Positions 46,273 through 56,316 are shown, counted from the first letter of the stretch. The stretch is 64,000 nucleotides of DNA from Arenibacter latericius DSM 15913 (GCF_000424985.1 NZ_AUKX01000004.1:110986-174985), one strand, 5' to 3'. The notes: a model not told the origin generated them from the letters alone. Numbers and translations: made by a program.

Positions 46273-48474
46273 TTATAATTCCGTTATTTGTTCCAAGGCC
46301 AATTGATTCTTGACCAGATTAAAGTAGATGCCTTTTTCGGCAAGAAGTGTACTGTGATTTCCCCGTTCCTTTACCTGGCCTTCATCGATCACCAAAATTT
46401 GATCGGCGTTCTTTACGGTACTTAACCGATGGGCGATGACCACTACCGTTCTATTCTTAAAAAAAGTGTTCAGGTTGTCCATGATAATCCGCTCGTTTTT
46501 TGAATCCAAGGCCGATGTAGCCTCATCAAAGAACAACAGATCAGGGTTCTTATAAACGGCCCTGGCAATAAAAATCCGCTGCTTTTGCCCTGCACTTATA
46601 CCAATGCCCTCATTACCGATCTTAGTGTTAAAGCCCAAGGGAAGCGATTGGATAAACTCGTATATATTAGCTATTTTCACCGCTTTTAGCAGTCGCTGCT
46701 GATCGATCGTATCCTCCCCTATGGCAATGTTGTATGCTATAGTGTCGTTAAATACGTATCCTTCCTGCATCACTACTCCACATTTGGCGCGCCAGGCTTT
46801 ATGGCTAAGGGCATCCAGGTTATCATCACCGTACAGGATTTTGCCCGAAATAGGGTCGTAAAACTTCAATAATAGTTTCATTAAGGTGGTCTTACCACTG
46901 CCACTGGCACCTACGATGGCCGTTATCCTGTTGGCGGGGATCTGGATATCGATACCTTTAAGAACGAATTCATCGGATCCACGGTACCGGAATTTTAGGT
47001 CCCTTACCAAAATATCCTTGTCCATCTTGATACTGGACATCAACAGCTTCACCTTGGTTTCCTCGTTTTCCCGGTCATGGATCTCGCCCAGACGTTCAAG
47101 ACTGATCTTGGCATCTTGTACCGAACGTATAAAATTGACCAATTGGGTAATGGGCCCATTTAACTGGCCGATAATGTATTGTATGGCCAACATCATCCCT
47201 AGGGTCAGCGAACCATCGATAACCAACAGGGCAGAGGTAATGGTGATAAAAATGTTCTTGCCCTCGTTGATTGCCGACGATCCCACACTCTGCATTTGTT
47301 CGAGTCGGAGACTTTCTACGGAGACCCTAAAAAGGCGCGCCTGAACAAATTCCCACTTCCACCGTTTTTGTTTCTCGGCGTTGTGCATCTTTATTTCCTG
47401 CATCCCGTTGATCAGTTCGATTACCGTACTCTGCTCTTGGCTCAATTGGGAGAACCTTTTATAATCGAGTTCCTTTCTTCTTTTTAGGAAAAAGACGATC
47501 CAGGCCACATAGAGTAAACTGCCCACAGCGAATATCCAGAAAATGTTCAGATTATAATACACCAGCACCAAACTGAAAACGATCAGGTTCGCCAGGGAAA
47601 ACAAAGTACTCAGGGTAGAGCCCGTCAACAGGCTCTCAATACGGCTATGGTCGTTGATGCGCTGCATAATATCGCCCGTCATCCGCGTATCAAAATAGGC
47701 AATGGGCAGGTCCATGAGCTTAATAAAAAAGTCGGAAACCAAAGAAATATTGATCCGGGTGCTCAGGTGCAGCAGGATCCAACTTCTAAAAATCTCCACG
47801 CTTGTCCGACCCATAAAAAGCATCAATTGGGCCCATAAAATAACATAGATAAAGTTAATGTCCTGGTTTTGTATGCCTACGTCGACGATGCTTTGGGTCA
47901 AAAAGGGGACGATCAATTGCAACAGGCTTCCAACTAATAATCCTATGGCCAACTGTACCAAAAGGCTTTTATACTTAAAAAGGTATTGATAAAGAAACTT
48001 GAAAGATTTTTTATCGGTATCCTCCCATTTTAATTTTCTGAATCTTGGGGTGGTCTCCAATAGGAGCGCGATACCTTCTTTGGTATCTTCCGTGGCGTTG
48101 TTACCGATCCAGCACGGTAGGAATTCTTCTTTGGAATACGAAATTAGCCCGTAGGAGGGGTCGGAGATATGGACCATGTCGCCCTTTATTTTATACACCA
48201 CCACAAAATGGCTCTTGTTCCAATGGACTATTAAGGGCATGGGAGCTTCTTTCAACTTATTAAGATCGACCTTTAACCCCAACGACTTAAAGCCGATGGC
48301 TTCGGCGGCATCGCTTAATTTCATAAGATTACTTCCCGCCCTGGTGGTCTCCGAAAGATCCCTGATCTCGCTCAATGAAATAAGCTTGCCATGGTGTTTG
48401 GCTATAATCCTTAGGCAGGTAGGGCCACAGTCCTTGGCATCTGGCTGTTTGTAAAAAGGAAATGTTTTCTTCAA
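46273..48474 (-). CDS. C39-peptidase ABC exporter (PCAT) for double-glycine peptides
   Basis: 733 residues. The N-terminal C39 peptidase has its full triad: C16 in DAKDCGPTCLRII, H89 in NKSHFVVV and D105 in ISDPSYG. Six membrane helices follow (about 170-440), then the ATPase with Walker A GASGSGKTT, signature ISAGQKQR, and Walker B LLFFDEATSALD. The enzyme cuts leaders after Gly-Gly while exporting the mature peptide. Its substrate is very probably the precursor at 50234-50464, two genes upstream in the same transcript. The gene is notably GC-rich against the chromosome. Complete and intact. Confidence 0.95.
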   Translation of the reverse strand: MKKTFPFYKQPDAKDCGPTCLRIIAKHHGKLISLSEIRDLSETTRAGSNLMKLSDAAEAIGFKSLGLKVDLNKLKEAPMPLIVHWNKSHFVVVYKIKGDMVHISDPSYGLISYSKEEFLPCWIGNNATEDTKEGIALLLETTPRFRKLKWEDTDKKSFKFLYQYLFKYKSLLVQLAIGLLVGSLLQLIVPFLTQSIVDVGIQNQDINFIYVILWAQLMLFMGRTSVEIFRSWILLHLSTRINISLVSDFFIKLMDLPIAYFDTRMTGDIMQRINDHSRIESLLTGSTLSTLFSLANLIVFSLVLVYYNLNIFWIFAVGSLLYVAWIVFFLKRRKELDYKRFSQLSQEQSTVIELINGMQEIKMHNAEKQKRWKWEFVQARLFRVSVESLRLEQMQSVGSSAINEGKNIFITITSALLVIDGSLTLGMMLAIQYIIGQLNGPITQLVNFIRSVQDAKISLERLGEIHDRENEETKVKLLMSSIKMDKDILVRDLKFRYRGSDEFVLKGIDIQIPANRITAIVGASGSGKTTLMKLLLKFYDPISGKILYGDDNLDALSHKAWRAKCGVVMQEGYVFNDTIAYNIAIGEDTIDQQRLLKAVKIANIYEFIQSLPLGFNTKIGNEGIGISAGQKQRIFIARAVYKNPDLLFFDEATSALDSKNERIIMDNLNTFFKNRTVVVIAHRLSTVKNADQILVIDEGQVKERGNHSTLLAEKGIYFNLVKNQLALEQITEL

Positions 48475-48483
48475 AAGAAACGC

Positions 48484-50043
48484 TTAGTACGTGAGATTAA
48501 TATCATTAATAATTTTTTCAAAAGCTAAACTATCCGACGGTTTTGGCGCATTATCCAAAATAATTTCCTCATTTTTATCCAATATGATGTACCTGGGGAT
48601 CGAAGTTATCCCTAAGTAGTCTACGACCTTGGAATTATCAACATTTAAGAGTCGGTATTGGTCCTTTGAAGAAAAGTCATTTTGAAGTTTATTGGACATA
48701 TTAATCCATTTCTCATAAGTAGCATCCGTCGATATATATATCCAAGAAACATTACCGGTATTGGATAACCTGTCTTTAAATGAACCTGCTGTTTTTATTT
48801 CTTTGATACATGGAATACACCAACTTGCCCAAAAATCTATTACTTTGATCTTATTGTGATTCTTATCTAAAATCTGTTTTAATCGAAGAGTATCCCCTTT
48901 TATATTAACGAGTTGTTCGTCCCATACCTCCACAGGTAATTGAAAACTAAGATTATTTAAACTTTTGTAAATTCTTTCCATTTCCTTAAAATAGGAAGGT
49001 CGGATAAATTTAGTATTGTATTCGCTAATCAGATTTTTCAACAAACCGATATTTCCTGTATTGCTTCCAAATCCATTCTTATAATAATCGGAGATAAGGC
49101 GTGCTATGGCATAATTTTCAAGTTCCCCTCTTAATTCATTTTGGATGAACTTTTTTTCATCCAAAAAGTTCTTTCTCGAATACTCCAGATGGTCTGTATG
49201 GACAAAATAATATCGCATAAAAAATATTAGGCTTTGCTTAAAATATTGATTATTGATCAGTTCGGGTTTATTAAAATCTTCTATTTTAATATTATCAAAA
49301 TATAACTTAGGGTCAAAAAAAGATTTCTCCCGTGTACTAAATTCATTGGTAATAGTGGCGTATACGCCTTTCATGTTGTTGTAAGTAATCCCTTCAACTC
49401 CGGATTCCACGTCTCGAGGGGCAATGAGATTATATAGGTACTCAAATTGAAGTTCAGCCTGGACCTCAGAGATGAAATTCTCTGAAACATCTTTATGCGT
49501 TCCTTGGTATTGCTTTAGAAGATCCATTTTATTTTTAAGGACAAGTTGGCACTGTGATTTATATTTTTCAATATTGCCTTTATAATCAGGCCAATTAAGC
49601 GAGGTCATCTCACTTTGATTAAAAAAATTATAATGTGCGGCATTCTTGCCACTAAATTCCCAATCGCCATCCCTTAAATTAAAAGAAATACTATCTCCGG
49701 GGCTTACATAAATTTTGAACTTATAATAAGAGGAGTCCCCTTGGGCCGATATTTCCATCAATTGTGGCTCTTTAAAAGAATTGAGTGTCATATGGATAGA
49801 GTCATACGAAACCTTCCTTTTGAGTTCAATATAATCACGTCCGGAAAAATAAGAGTACCCTAGAAGATTGAAATCTACAAAAACTCTAGAGTCATCGGAA
49901 TAACCAGTAATAATCGCATTTTGGATTAAGTCTTCCCCTGGATTCAAAATGTTTTTATCTGTCTCTTTTTTTAAATTATGTTTACAGCCTAACACGATAA
50001 TTGTTATCACAAATACGAGCCAAACTTGGTTTTTTGAGATCAT
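48484..50043 (-). CDS. TlpA-like thioredoxin lipoprotein
   Basis: 519 residues. Lipobox IVLGC near residue 16-20. The N-terminal 380 residues are helical and unrecognised (a DUF4369-like beta part may lie at about 40-130). The C-terminal thioredoxin domain starts KVIDFWASWCIPCIKEIK, with the redox pair C-I-P-C near residues 410-413, and contains cis-proline in TSIPRYIILD. It is a periplasmic, membrane-anchored thiol oxidoreductase. Placed between the precursor and the exporter genes, it probably reduces or isomerises disulfides in the exported peptide (inference). It ends nine bases before the exporter gene. Confidence 0.88.
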   Translation of the reverse strand: MISKNQVWLVFVITIIVLGCKHNLKKETDKNILNPGEDLIQNAIITGYSDDSRVFVDFNLLGYSYFSGRDYIELKRKVSYDSIHMTLNSFKEPQLMEISAQGDSSYYKFKIYVSPGDSISFNLRDGDWEFSGKNAAHYNFFNQSEMTSLNWPDYKGNIEKYKSQCQLVLKNKMDLLKQYQGTHKDVSENFISEVQAELQFEYLYNLIAPRDVESGVEGITYNNMKGVYATITNEFSTREKSFFDPKLYFDNIKIEDFNKPELINNQYFKQSLIFFMRYYFVHTDHLEYSRKNFLDEKKFIQNELRGELENYAIARLISDYYKNGFGSNTGNIGLLKNLISEYNTKFIRPSYFKEMERIYKSLNNLSFQLPVEVWDEQLVNIKGDTLRLKQILDKNHNKIKVIDFWASWCIPCIKEIKTAGSFKDRLSNTGNVSWIYISTDATYEKWINMSNKLQNDFSSKDQYRLLNVDNSKVVDYLGITSIPRYIILDKNEEIILDNAPKPSDSLAFEKIINDINLTY

Positions 50044-50188
50044 AAAATAAAATTTATATTTAGGTAATCTTTAATTACAACAATCTTTGTCCGTCCATTA
50101 ACCAAAAAAAATATTTTTTTTGGTATACCAAATAGAACTTTCCGCCGTAAAAAAAATCTTAACTTATTTTAATCTAAATTGTCTAAAA

Positions 50189-50219
50189 AAGAAGATGCCT
50201 AAAAGTTAAGCATCTTCTT
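50189..50219 (-). terminator. attenuating terminator behind the precursor gene
   Basis: Perfect 10-bp stem (AAGAAGATGC with its complement at 50210-50219), 11-base loop, followed on the minus strand by a T run. It lies 15 bases after the precursor stop and before the TlpA/exporter genes, so it would make precursor mRNA more abundant than exporter mRNA, as is common for bacteriocins. Confidence 0.75.
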
Positions 50220-50233
50220 CTCATTTACTACTT

Positions 50234-50464
50234 TTAAACGTCACAAGTTGTTGCATCACCACTACATCTATCAGGCCCACCATAATCTTTACAAGACTCA
50301 CGAGCATCGCCGCCTTTGCATGAAGTGACAGAAAGTTCGGTGCCATCTACACAATGAAGTGTACATGATCCACCTCCATACCCACCGAAAACAGATCTCA
50401 ACTGTTCCCTTTGAAGTAGATCATTGGAATTAAGTTTCAGGTTCTTTAAGCTCAATTTTTTCAT
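50234..50464 (-). CDS. double-glycine leader RiPP precursor with six-cysteine core
   Basis: 76 residues. The leader MKKLSLKNLKLNSNDLLQRE, then QLRSVFGG, is the Bacteroidota GG-leader type (TIGR04149-like), with the cleavage site after G27-G28. The core is 48 residues: Gly-rich, with six cysteines (34, 38, 49, 58, 67, 74), eight acidic and four basic residues, so net negative. Six cysteines suit three disulfides; Ser/Thr/Cys give sites for glycosylation. No lanthipeptide synthase or radical SAM gene is present. Its neighbours are disulfide enzymes, a C39 exporter and a glycosyltransferase. The start ATG at 50464 is unambiguous. Confidence 0.9.
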   Translation of the reverse strand: MKKLSLKNLKLNSNDLLQREQLRSVFGGYGGGSCTLHCVDGTELSVTSCKGGDARESCKDYGGPDRCSGDATTCDV

Positions 50465-50503
50465 TTATAAATATTTAAAATTAACTTTGTCTTGGACGTT
50501 TAA

Positions 50504-50578
50504 GGACACCCAAGGTTTGTGTCCATTCTTCTCGAGAGAATATCGTCTATGGCCCAAAGCAAGCTTTGGGCCTTTTTA
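50504..50578. ncRNA. three-hairpin region between VKOR gene and precursor, possible RNA element
   Basis: Stems: GGACAC/GTGTCC (50504-50524), a TCTCGAGA palindrome (50530-50537) and a perfect 10-bp GGCCCAAAGC/GCTTTGGGCC (50551-50572) followed on the + strand by TTTTT. The last stem is a terminator on the + strand but has no T run on the minus strand, where it starts right behind the VKOR gene stop. Could be the tail of a small antisense-side RNA, or a processing/leader structure for the precursor mRNA. Confidence 0.35.
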
Positions 50579-52162
50579 TCATATAAGTACCTCTTTTAGG
50601 TCTTCCACGCTGTATTCTTTGGGCAATTCATGCCCGTTAATAAATATCGTGGGGGTATGGGTAATATTTTCAATATCGCACCATTGCCGCATGGCTGCAA
50701 TCTTAGTATTCTGCTCTTCCAGTTCTCCGTTCAAGGGGTATTTGTTGGCAAAAATGTTATAGTCCATTTTCCCTGCATTGTACCAATCGTCCAGTGCCTC
50801 ATGTACCCTGCCCTTATCGCCATGGGCATCCAAGGCCAAAAAGTGGCTAACCGGTTTTCGCTTTAGGTCTTTTTCATCGGTATGTGCCGTAAACAAAACC
50901 TGCAAATTGATCTTTCCCTTGCTTACCAGTTCCTCCAATACAGGATGTGCCTTGGCACAAGGGCCACAATAGGGGTTGCAAACTTTGACGACGTTGTATT
51001 TGGCATACTTATTATTCAATGAAATACCTAATCCTTCTGTACCTGCTGTAATTTTTCGGGTCTTGGCCAATAATCCCTGTAACACATCGGGATTGTTCTT
51101 TATTTTTTTAAGCCCCCTTTTGTACAGGACGGTTTCTTTTTTGGTCTCCAATAAAGGTTTTAGCACATTCCATGCAATGATGGGTATCAGTAATAGGGCG
51201 AAAAGGAGCGGCTGCGTTTCCCATGTCATTCCTGTTTCATAAAACCCTCCAAAAAAAGCTGTCATCATTTCAAGAACCAATACGCCCTGGACAACAAAGC
51301 AGAATTTGCACCATTGTTTGATCACCACCCCTTGGTAATAGGCGGAAAACATTACCAGAGGTAAAGCGGCAGAACTTAATAGAGCCAATGTCAACAATGA
51401 ATTGGAAGTAAAACTGGTAATCGTCAAATACGACAACGTCCCGAAGAAATAAGAAAATACCACCAAATTCAGACTAAGGTTACCATTGAATACTTTGGCA
51501 TATTTAGAACCTAGTACGGCATCACAATCGATTTTTTTGCCCCCTGAACAAAAACTTTGCAAAGTCGGGTTGTATTTGTCCACCTCGTACCACAATAACA
51601 TGGTCCCCATTGCGAGGCCGACCAGTTTCAATAGCACGTAGGCACCCAAAAAGAAGCCATTGTAACCTATCATCACGGGAGACTTCGCCATCATTATTAC
51701 GATTGTAATGAGTATCAATACTGCTGCACTCGATGTCAAAATGGACATTGTGCGTTTATCTCGTAATCTTTTTTCGATACCGGGCTCCCCGGAACTTTCA
51801 TTAGTCTCGGCCACTAGACATACCCCGGACCACCGGTCCAAGAACTCTTCTTTGGGCAATTTTATAGGTTTGCCACGGTCGCCTACATAGATAGCCTTGT
51901 CTCCAGAAAAACCGGTAAGGACGCGAAAAAGTCCCCCATGGTCGGATAGCTGTACAATACATGGTAGCGGCAGTTGGGCAAGTTTGGTCTCATCCACCTT
52001 TAACGCAAGGTTCTCCACACCATATCTATCAAGGGTATTCGAGATACAGAGCAGACTGGGATGGTCCGGATGGGACTGGATGCAGTCCTCGATAAAATCT
52101 TCTGTGAATTTAATCTGCAGAAGGCCCAAAAGTGCCTTTGCGGAAATCGTACAATTGTCCAT
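50579..52162 (-). CDS. VKOR-thioredoxin fusion with degenerate C39-like N-domain
   Basis: 527 residues. Residues 1-120 have a C39-like pattern (LLCISNTLDRYGVENLALKVD) but no catalytic Cys or His at the expected places, so a binding module is more likely. Membrane helices at about 140-330 carry the VKOR redox residues: C205 and C213 in the loop and C285-x-x-C288 in QWCKFC. A thioredoxin domain follows with C399-G-P-C402. VKOR enzymes make disulfides using quinone; the attached thioredoxin passes them on. Beside a six-Cys precursor this is the natural disulfide-forming enzyme. It is the first gene of the cargo, 114 bases before the precursor. Confidence 0.9.
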   Translation of the reverse strand: MDNCTISAKALLGLLQIKFTEDFIEDCIQSHPDHPSLLCISNTLDRYGVENLALKVDETKLAQLPLPCIVQLSDHGGLFRVLTGFSGDKAIYVGDRGKPIKLPKEEFLDRWSGVCLVAETNESSGEPGIEKRLRDKRTMSILTSSAAVLILITIVIMMAKSPVMIGYNGFFLGAYVLLKLVGLAMGTMLLWYEVDKYNPTLQSFCSGGKKIDCDAVLGSKYAKVFNGNLSLNLVVFSYFFGTLSYLTITSFTSNSLLTLALLSSAALPLVMFSAYYQGVVIKQWCKFCFVVQGVLVLEMMTAFFGGFYETGMTWETQPLLFALLLIPIIAWNVLKPLLETKKETVLYKRGLKKIKNNPDVLQGLLAKTRKITAGTEGLGISLNNKYAKYNVVKVCNPYCGPCAKAHPVLEELVSKGKINLQVLFTAHTDEKDLKRKPVSHFLALDAHGDKGRVHEALDDWYNAGKMDYNIFANKYPLNGELEEQNTKIAAMRQWCDIENITHTPTIFINGHELPKEYSVEDLKEVLI

Positions 52163-52330
52163 TGTATTTTACAAGGATTTTATAATTATTTGTTAAACCT
52201 AAATATTTTTGCAGGAAAAAAACAACACAATATGAAAAATTTTGTTGGCGAGTAAAAATCACCCTTATAGTAGAGGGATTTTAAGATTACCCAGAAGAGA
52301 CAATGGCAAGTGCCAGATTCGATCAAACAA

Positions 52331-52423
52331 ATGATTAGAATAAATAAAATTCCAATAACATCGCAGATTCTTTCAAAGCCAGGAGAACATGACCATTCAG
52401 ATGAATGGTGGTTTTTTAAATAG
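52331..52423 (+). CDS. possible 30-residue peptide
   Basis: ATG frame coding a peptide ending KPGEHDHSDEWWFFK, which looks protein-like in composition, with a palindrome over its 3' end followed by Ts (52392-52417), which could act as a terminator. No clear ribosome binding site. May be a gene remnant instead. Not recognised. Confidence 0.25.
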   Translation: MIRINKIPITSQILSKPGEHDHSDEWWFFK

Positions 52424-52687
52424 AATTAAATAATTTCGAATACAGGTCAATATTTCAAACGTTCTATGAATTTTTGAGTCTGTACTACAGTAGAGTGCGT
52501 GGCCTAAATTTCATAATCATAATCTATGAAAAATATATAATCGTATTTTTTCATTGGCCCAACTACTCGTGGTGGAGTATCCAATAAGGAATTAAGATTA
52601 CCTCGATATGGCCTAATGGAGATAAGCAACCGTTTCTTGCTGAAGAAAGGATATAACACATTTTTGTTAGAATGTTCATAACTACTT

Positions 52688-52712
52688 GTTACACTATTAC
52701 TTATAGTGTAAC
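52688..52712. repeat. inverted repeat, candidate resolution (res/IRS) site
   Basis: GTTACACTAT-TACTT-ATAGTGTAAC: perfect 10-bp arms around 5 bases, 86 bases before the tyrosine recombinase start. Size and symmetry fit the core sites of tyrosine recombinases in Tn3-type elements (as in Tn4430). It is followed by a T run, so a weak terminator is the alternative. Confidence 0.45.
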
Positions 52713-52797
52713 ATTTTTTTCCGAAATTTGGCAATACCCCAATCATTTTATAATAAAGCCTACCATATTTTGATACATTTTCTATTAGATTTGTAAC

Positions 52798-53373
52798 ATG
52801 GGTGAAATGAGTCTATATTCTGCCACTGGTGAGCGCCTCTATCTCAACGCGGCCGAAAGAAGCAGGTTCGAGAAGGCTTCCCGTAGGCAGACAAGGGAAA
52901 CGATGACCTTTGCGCTAGTAATGCTATATACCGGTTGCAGGATTTCTGAGGCCCTGAATCTCAAGTTCATAAATATCGATTTGGAGAACCAGTCCATAGG
53001 CATCGAATCCCTTAAAAAAAGAAGGAAAGGTGTTTTCCGGAGTATACCGATCCCCGAAAGGCTATCAGAGGCCTTGGACCTGGTGCACGCCATCAAGGAC
53101 TCCAAAGACGGGAACAGGAAACTTTGGGACTTTTCCCGAATGACCGGATGGCGAAAAATCAAGGAAATAATGGTGGTGGCAGATATCGAAGGCCCGCATG
53201 CCTCCCCCAAGGGGCTGAGGCACGGTTTTGGTGTTTATGCAATCGCCGATTGCGAAATCCCTTTGAACATGGTGCAGAAATGGTTGGGCCATTCCGATCT
53301 GAAAACAACGGCCATATATGCCAATGCGGTGGGCAAGGAAGAAAGGGACATTGCGAACAAAATGTGGGACTAG
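52798..53373 (+). CDS. catalytic-domain-only tyrosine recombinase of the transposon
   Basis: 191 residues. Holds only the catalytic half of a phage-integrase protein: first Arg in YTGCRISEALNL, the motif KGLRHGFG (Lys replaces the usual His of H-x-x-R), WLGH and the nucleophile tyrosine in TTAIYANAVG. The usual 85-100-residue N-terminal DNA-binding domain is absent; this shortened form is a known companion of some Tn3 transposases. It probably resolves cointegrates, like TnpI. Three bases separate its stop from the transposase ATG. Confidence 0.9.
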   Translation: MGEMSLYSATGERLYLNAAERSRFEKASRRQTRETMTFALVMLYTGCRISEALNLKFINIDLENQSIGIESLKKRRKGVFRSIPIPERLSEALDLVHAIKDSKDGNRKLWDFSRMTGWRKIKEIMVVADIEGPHASPKGLRHGFGVYAIADCEIPLNMVQKWLGHSDLKTTAIYANAVGKEERDIANKMWD

Positions 53374-53376
53374 CGT

Positions 53377-56316
53377 ATGAAAAGGAACTGGACCGCGGAC
53401 GAAATACTTGAATATTTTACCATACTCGAAAAGGAAATGGTCTTGGTCTCTGGTTTTAAGAACACAGGAAAGCTCGGGTTTCTTGTGATACTCAAATTTT
53501 TTCAGATAGAAGCAAAATTCCCGGTAAGCAAAGAGGAGATCCCCTACGCCCTGATTCAATTTATCGCAAAGCAACTTCATTCTCCACTTCAAGATTTTGA
53601 TGACTATCCTTTGGATGGCCGAACTTTTAAGCGGCATAAAAATCTAATACGAGAGCATTTCGGTTTCAGGATTTCTACCATAGAAACATACAAGGAGGTT
53701 GCACTATCATTAAAAATGCTCGATAAATGGCACGATAAGAAAAAAATTAGGGCCGAAGCAATCGGATTGTACCGAAAACTCAAGGTTGAGCTGCCATCAT
53801 CCAACAGGTTGGACAAATTGGTCGATTCTGTTGTGAATGCAGGAGAACAACAATTCTTTGCGGAAATTGGAAAGAGACTATCATTGGGGACAAAGGAACG
53901 AATGGATGTATTTGTTGAATCCATTACCGATACCGGAGACGACAGTCCAACAATGAGCCTAAATTCAATTAGAAGCGATCCTGGCAGAATCGGTCTCGAA
54001 AGTATTTTTGGGGAGATGGACAAGTTAATTGCCATTAGATACCTAAAAATCCCCGATAATCTGTTCGCCTCTACACCTTTTGGAATTATTGAGAAATACA
54101 GACTAAGGGTCGCTTCGGAACTCTTGGGGGAAATCAGGGCGCATCCGGACGATATCAGGCATACCCTTTTGTCGATTTTCTTTTGGACCAGAAGTCGGGA
54201 AATTACCGATAATTTGGTGGAGTTATTGATACAGGTCGTACATAAGATATCCAATAATGCAGAGCAAAAGGTTGTCAAAGAATTCGTAAAGGACTTCAAA
54301 AAGGTATCTGGCAAATACAACATCCTTTTAAAAATGGCCGAGAATTCATTACGAAATCCCGACGGAACCGTTCGCGATGTAATATATCCCGTTGCCAAGG
54401 AAGAAACATTGCGGGATTTGGTAAAGGAGCTAAAAAGGAACCGCAATGCCTTCAAGGGTAGCGTTTTTACCAAGATATTGGCATCCTATTCCCGACACTA
54501 CCGTAAAATGCTGCCGGATATGTTGGAGATATTGGACTTCAAATCAAACAACGCAGTACACAGGCCGGTAATCGAAGCTTTGGAAATACTTCGCGAGCAC
54601 ATGGGTACAAAGGTAAAATATCTGGAAATTGACGGTTCAGTCCCCATAAACGGTATTATTAAACCAGGACAGAGAAAGGCCATGATACAAAAGGACGGGA
54701 ACGGCAATCGCATCATTAAAAAAATGGAATATGAGATATGTGTTCTCCAAACCCTCAGGGAAAAGCTAAGGTGCAAGGAAGTATGGGTGGACGGGGCAGA
54801 CCGCTATAGGAATCCCGAAGAAGATCTACCGCAGGACTTCGAGGAGAAACGCTCAGAATATTATACATCCTTGAACCGTCCTGAAGATCCGAGACCATTT
54901 GTCGACGGTCTGAAATCGGAAATGAAAAAATGGCTCTTTAAGCTCAATACATCCGTTTCCCAGGACCCGGATGTCAGAATTTCATCAACCAAAGGCGGAC
55001 GTATATCGCTTACGCCGTTCGAAAGGCAATCCGAATCAAAAAACATCGAGAGACTTAAGGAAGAACTGTTTCATAATTGGCCAATGATAAGCCTATTGGA
55101 TATTCTGAAGGAGACAGATCTAAGAATCCATTTTACGGACGTACTGCAGTCCTCGGCCGAAAGGGAAATAATTGAAAAATATACAAGAAGAAAAAGGCTC
55201 TTAATGGTACTCTTTGCCATGGGAACGAACACGGGTCTTAAAAGGATTTCCGGTTCCATTGGTAATCAAGTAACGTATGATAATCTTCGCTACATCAAGC
55301 GAAAGTATATCAATAAGGATAACCTCAGGAACGCCAATATTGAGGTGGTAAATGCGATACATAGTGCTCGTTTGGGGAATATCTGGGGCGAGGGTACTAC
55401 AAGCTGCGCTTCCGATTCCAAGAAATTTGGGGCATGGGACCAGAACCTGATGACCGAATGGCATATCCGATACAGAGGGAGGGGCGTAATGATCTACTGG
55501 CACGTGGAGAAAAAGTCAAGTTGTATATACTCCCAGTTGAAATCATGTTCCTCGTCCGAGGTAGCTGCCATGATAGAGGGCGTATTAAAACATTGTACCA
55601 GTATGGATATTGATAGAAATTACGTTGACACACACGGTCAAAGCGAGGTGGCTTTTGCATTCTCCCATTTATTGGATTTTTCGCTAATGCCTAGGTTCAA
55701 GAGTCTTTCCTCCAAAAAATTGTACTTGCCGAACAAAAGCATTAAGAAAGACCTTCCGAATCTTTTACCGGTTCTTACAAGAGGTATAGACTGGAGTTTG
55801 ATTGGCGAACAATATGACCAGATGATAAAGTATACGACGGCGTTAAAACTCGGAACGGCAAAGGCGGAGGCCATATTGAAAAGGTTTACCCGTAACAATC
55901 TGCAACATCCTACCTACAAGGCTTTACAGGAACTGGGAAAGGTCGTTAAGACCATATTTCTTTGCGAATACCTTACCTCAAAACCGTTAAGGATGGAAAT
56001 AAACCAAGGCCTGAACGTTGTAGAGAATTGGAATTCCGCGAATAGTTTTATCTTTTATGGAAAGTCCGGTGAAATGTCTACCAATAATTTAGAAGATCAA
56101 GAACTTTCCGTGCTTTGCTTACATTTATTACAAAACTCTTTGGTATACGTAAATACTTTGATGATACAGGAGATACTGACCAAACAAAAATGGAATAAAC
56201 TACTGGAGCCTGAGGATCTCAGGGCATTAACACCACTTATATATAAGCACATTAATCCGTACGGCAGATTTGAACTGGATATGGAAAAAAGAATACCGCT
56301 AAATTATTCATCATAA
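53377..56316 (+). CDS. tnpA: Tn3-family transposase
   Basis: 979 residues, near the usual 970-1000. N-terminal DUF4158 part (about 1-170; [26 protein letters not shown]). The C-terminal DDE domain shows first Asp D680 in [15 protein letters not shown], second Asp D751 in [12 protein letters not shown] and Glu E883 in [13 protein letters not shown], followed by a typical N-x-L-V-Y-V-N-T helix. The last codon and stop lie in the right terminal repeat, as in other Tn3 elements. All expected catalytic residues are visible, so it is probably active. Co-transcribed with the recombinase. Confidence 0.96.
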   Translation: MKRNWTADEILEYFTILEKEMVLVSGFKNTGKLGFLVILKFFQIEAKFPVSKEEIPYALIQFIAKQLHSPLQDFDDYPLDGRTFKRHKNLIREHFGFRISTIETYKEVALSLKMLDKWHDKKKIRAEAIGLYRKLKVELPSSNRLDKLVDSVVNAGEQQFFAEIGKRLSLGTKERMDVFVESITDTGDDSPTMSLNSIRSDPGRIGLESIFGEMDKLIAIRYLKIPDNLFASTPFGIIEKYRLRVASELLGEIRAHPDDIRHTLLSIFFWTRSREITDNLVELLIQVVHKISNNAEQKVVKEFVKDFKKVSGKYNILLKMAENSLRNPDGTVRDVIYPVAKEETLRDLVKELKRNRNAFKGSVFTKILASYSRHYRKMLPDMLEILDFKSNNAVHRPVIEALEILREHMGTKVKYLEIDGSVPINGIIKPGQRKAMIQKDGNGNRIIKKMEYEICVLQTLREKLRCKEVWVDGADRYRNPEEDLPQDFEEKRSEYYTSLNRPEDPRPFVDGLKSEMKKWLFKLNTSVSQDPDVRISSTKGGRISLTPFERQSESKNIERLKEELFHNWPMISLLDILKETDLRIHFTDVLQSSAEREIIEKYTRRKRLLMVLFAMGTNTGLKRISGSIGNQVTYDNLRYIKRKYINKDNLRNANIEVVNAIHSARLGNIWGEGTTSCASDSKKFGAWDQNLMTEWHIRYRGRGVMIYWHVEKKSSCIYSQLKSCSSSEVAAMIEGVLKHCTSMDIDRNYVDTHGQSEVAFAFSHLLDFSLMPRFKSLSSKKLYLPNKSIKKDLPNLLPVLTRGIDWSLIGEQYDQMIKYTTALKLGTAKAEAILKRFTRNNLQHPTYKALQELGKVVKTIFLCEYLTSKPLRMEINQGLNVVENWNSANSFIFYGKSGEMSTNNLEDQELSVLCLHLLQNSLVYVNTLMIQEILTKQKWNKLLEPEDLRALTPLIYKHINPYGRFELDMEKRIPLNYSS

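Larger units (their letters stand above)
52163..52797. other. divergent junction between cargo and transposition module
   Basis: 635 bases, low in GC. Holds a 30-codon frame (52331-52423), a palindrome ACCATTCA-GA-TGAATGGT (52392-52409) and the inverted repeat at 52688-52712. Expected place of a resolution site and of both promoters. Confidence 0.5.

Noticed and set aside
46273..50464. Lanthipeptide or radical-SAM RiPP cluster
   Set aside because: No LanM/LanBC, radical SAM or ATP-grasp gene anywhere in the cassette.
52504..52746. 80-codon minus frame in the transposon spacer
   Set aside because: No family resemblance, and it covers the candidate recombination palindrome.
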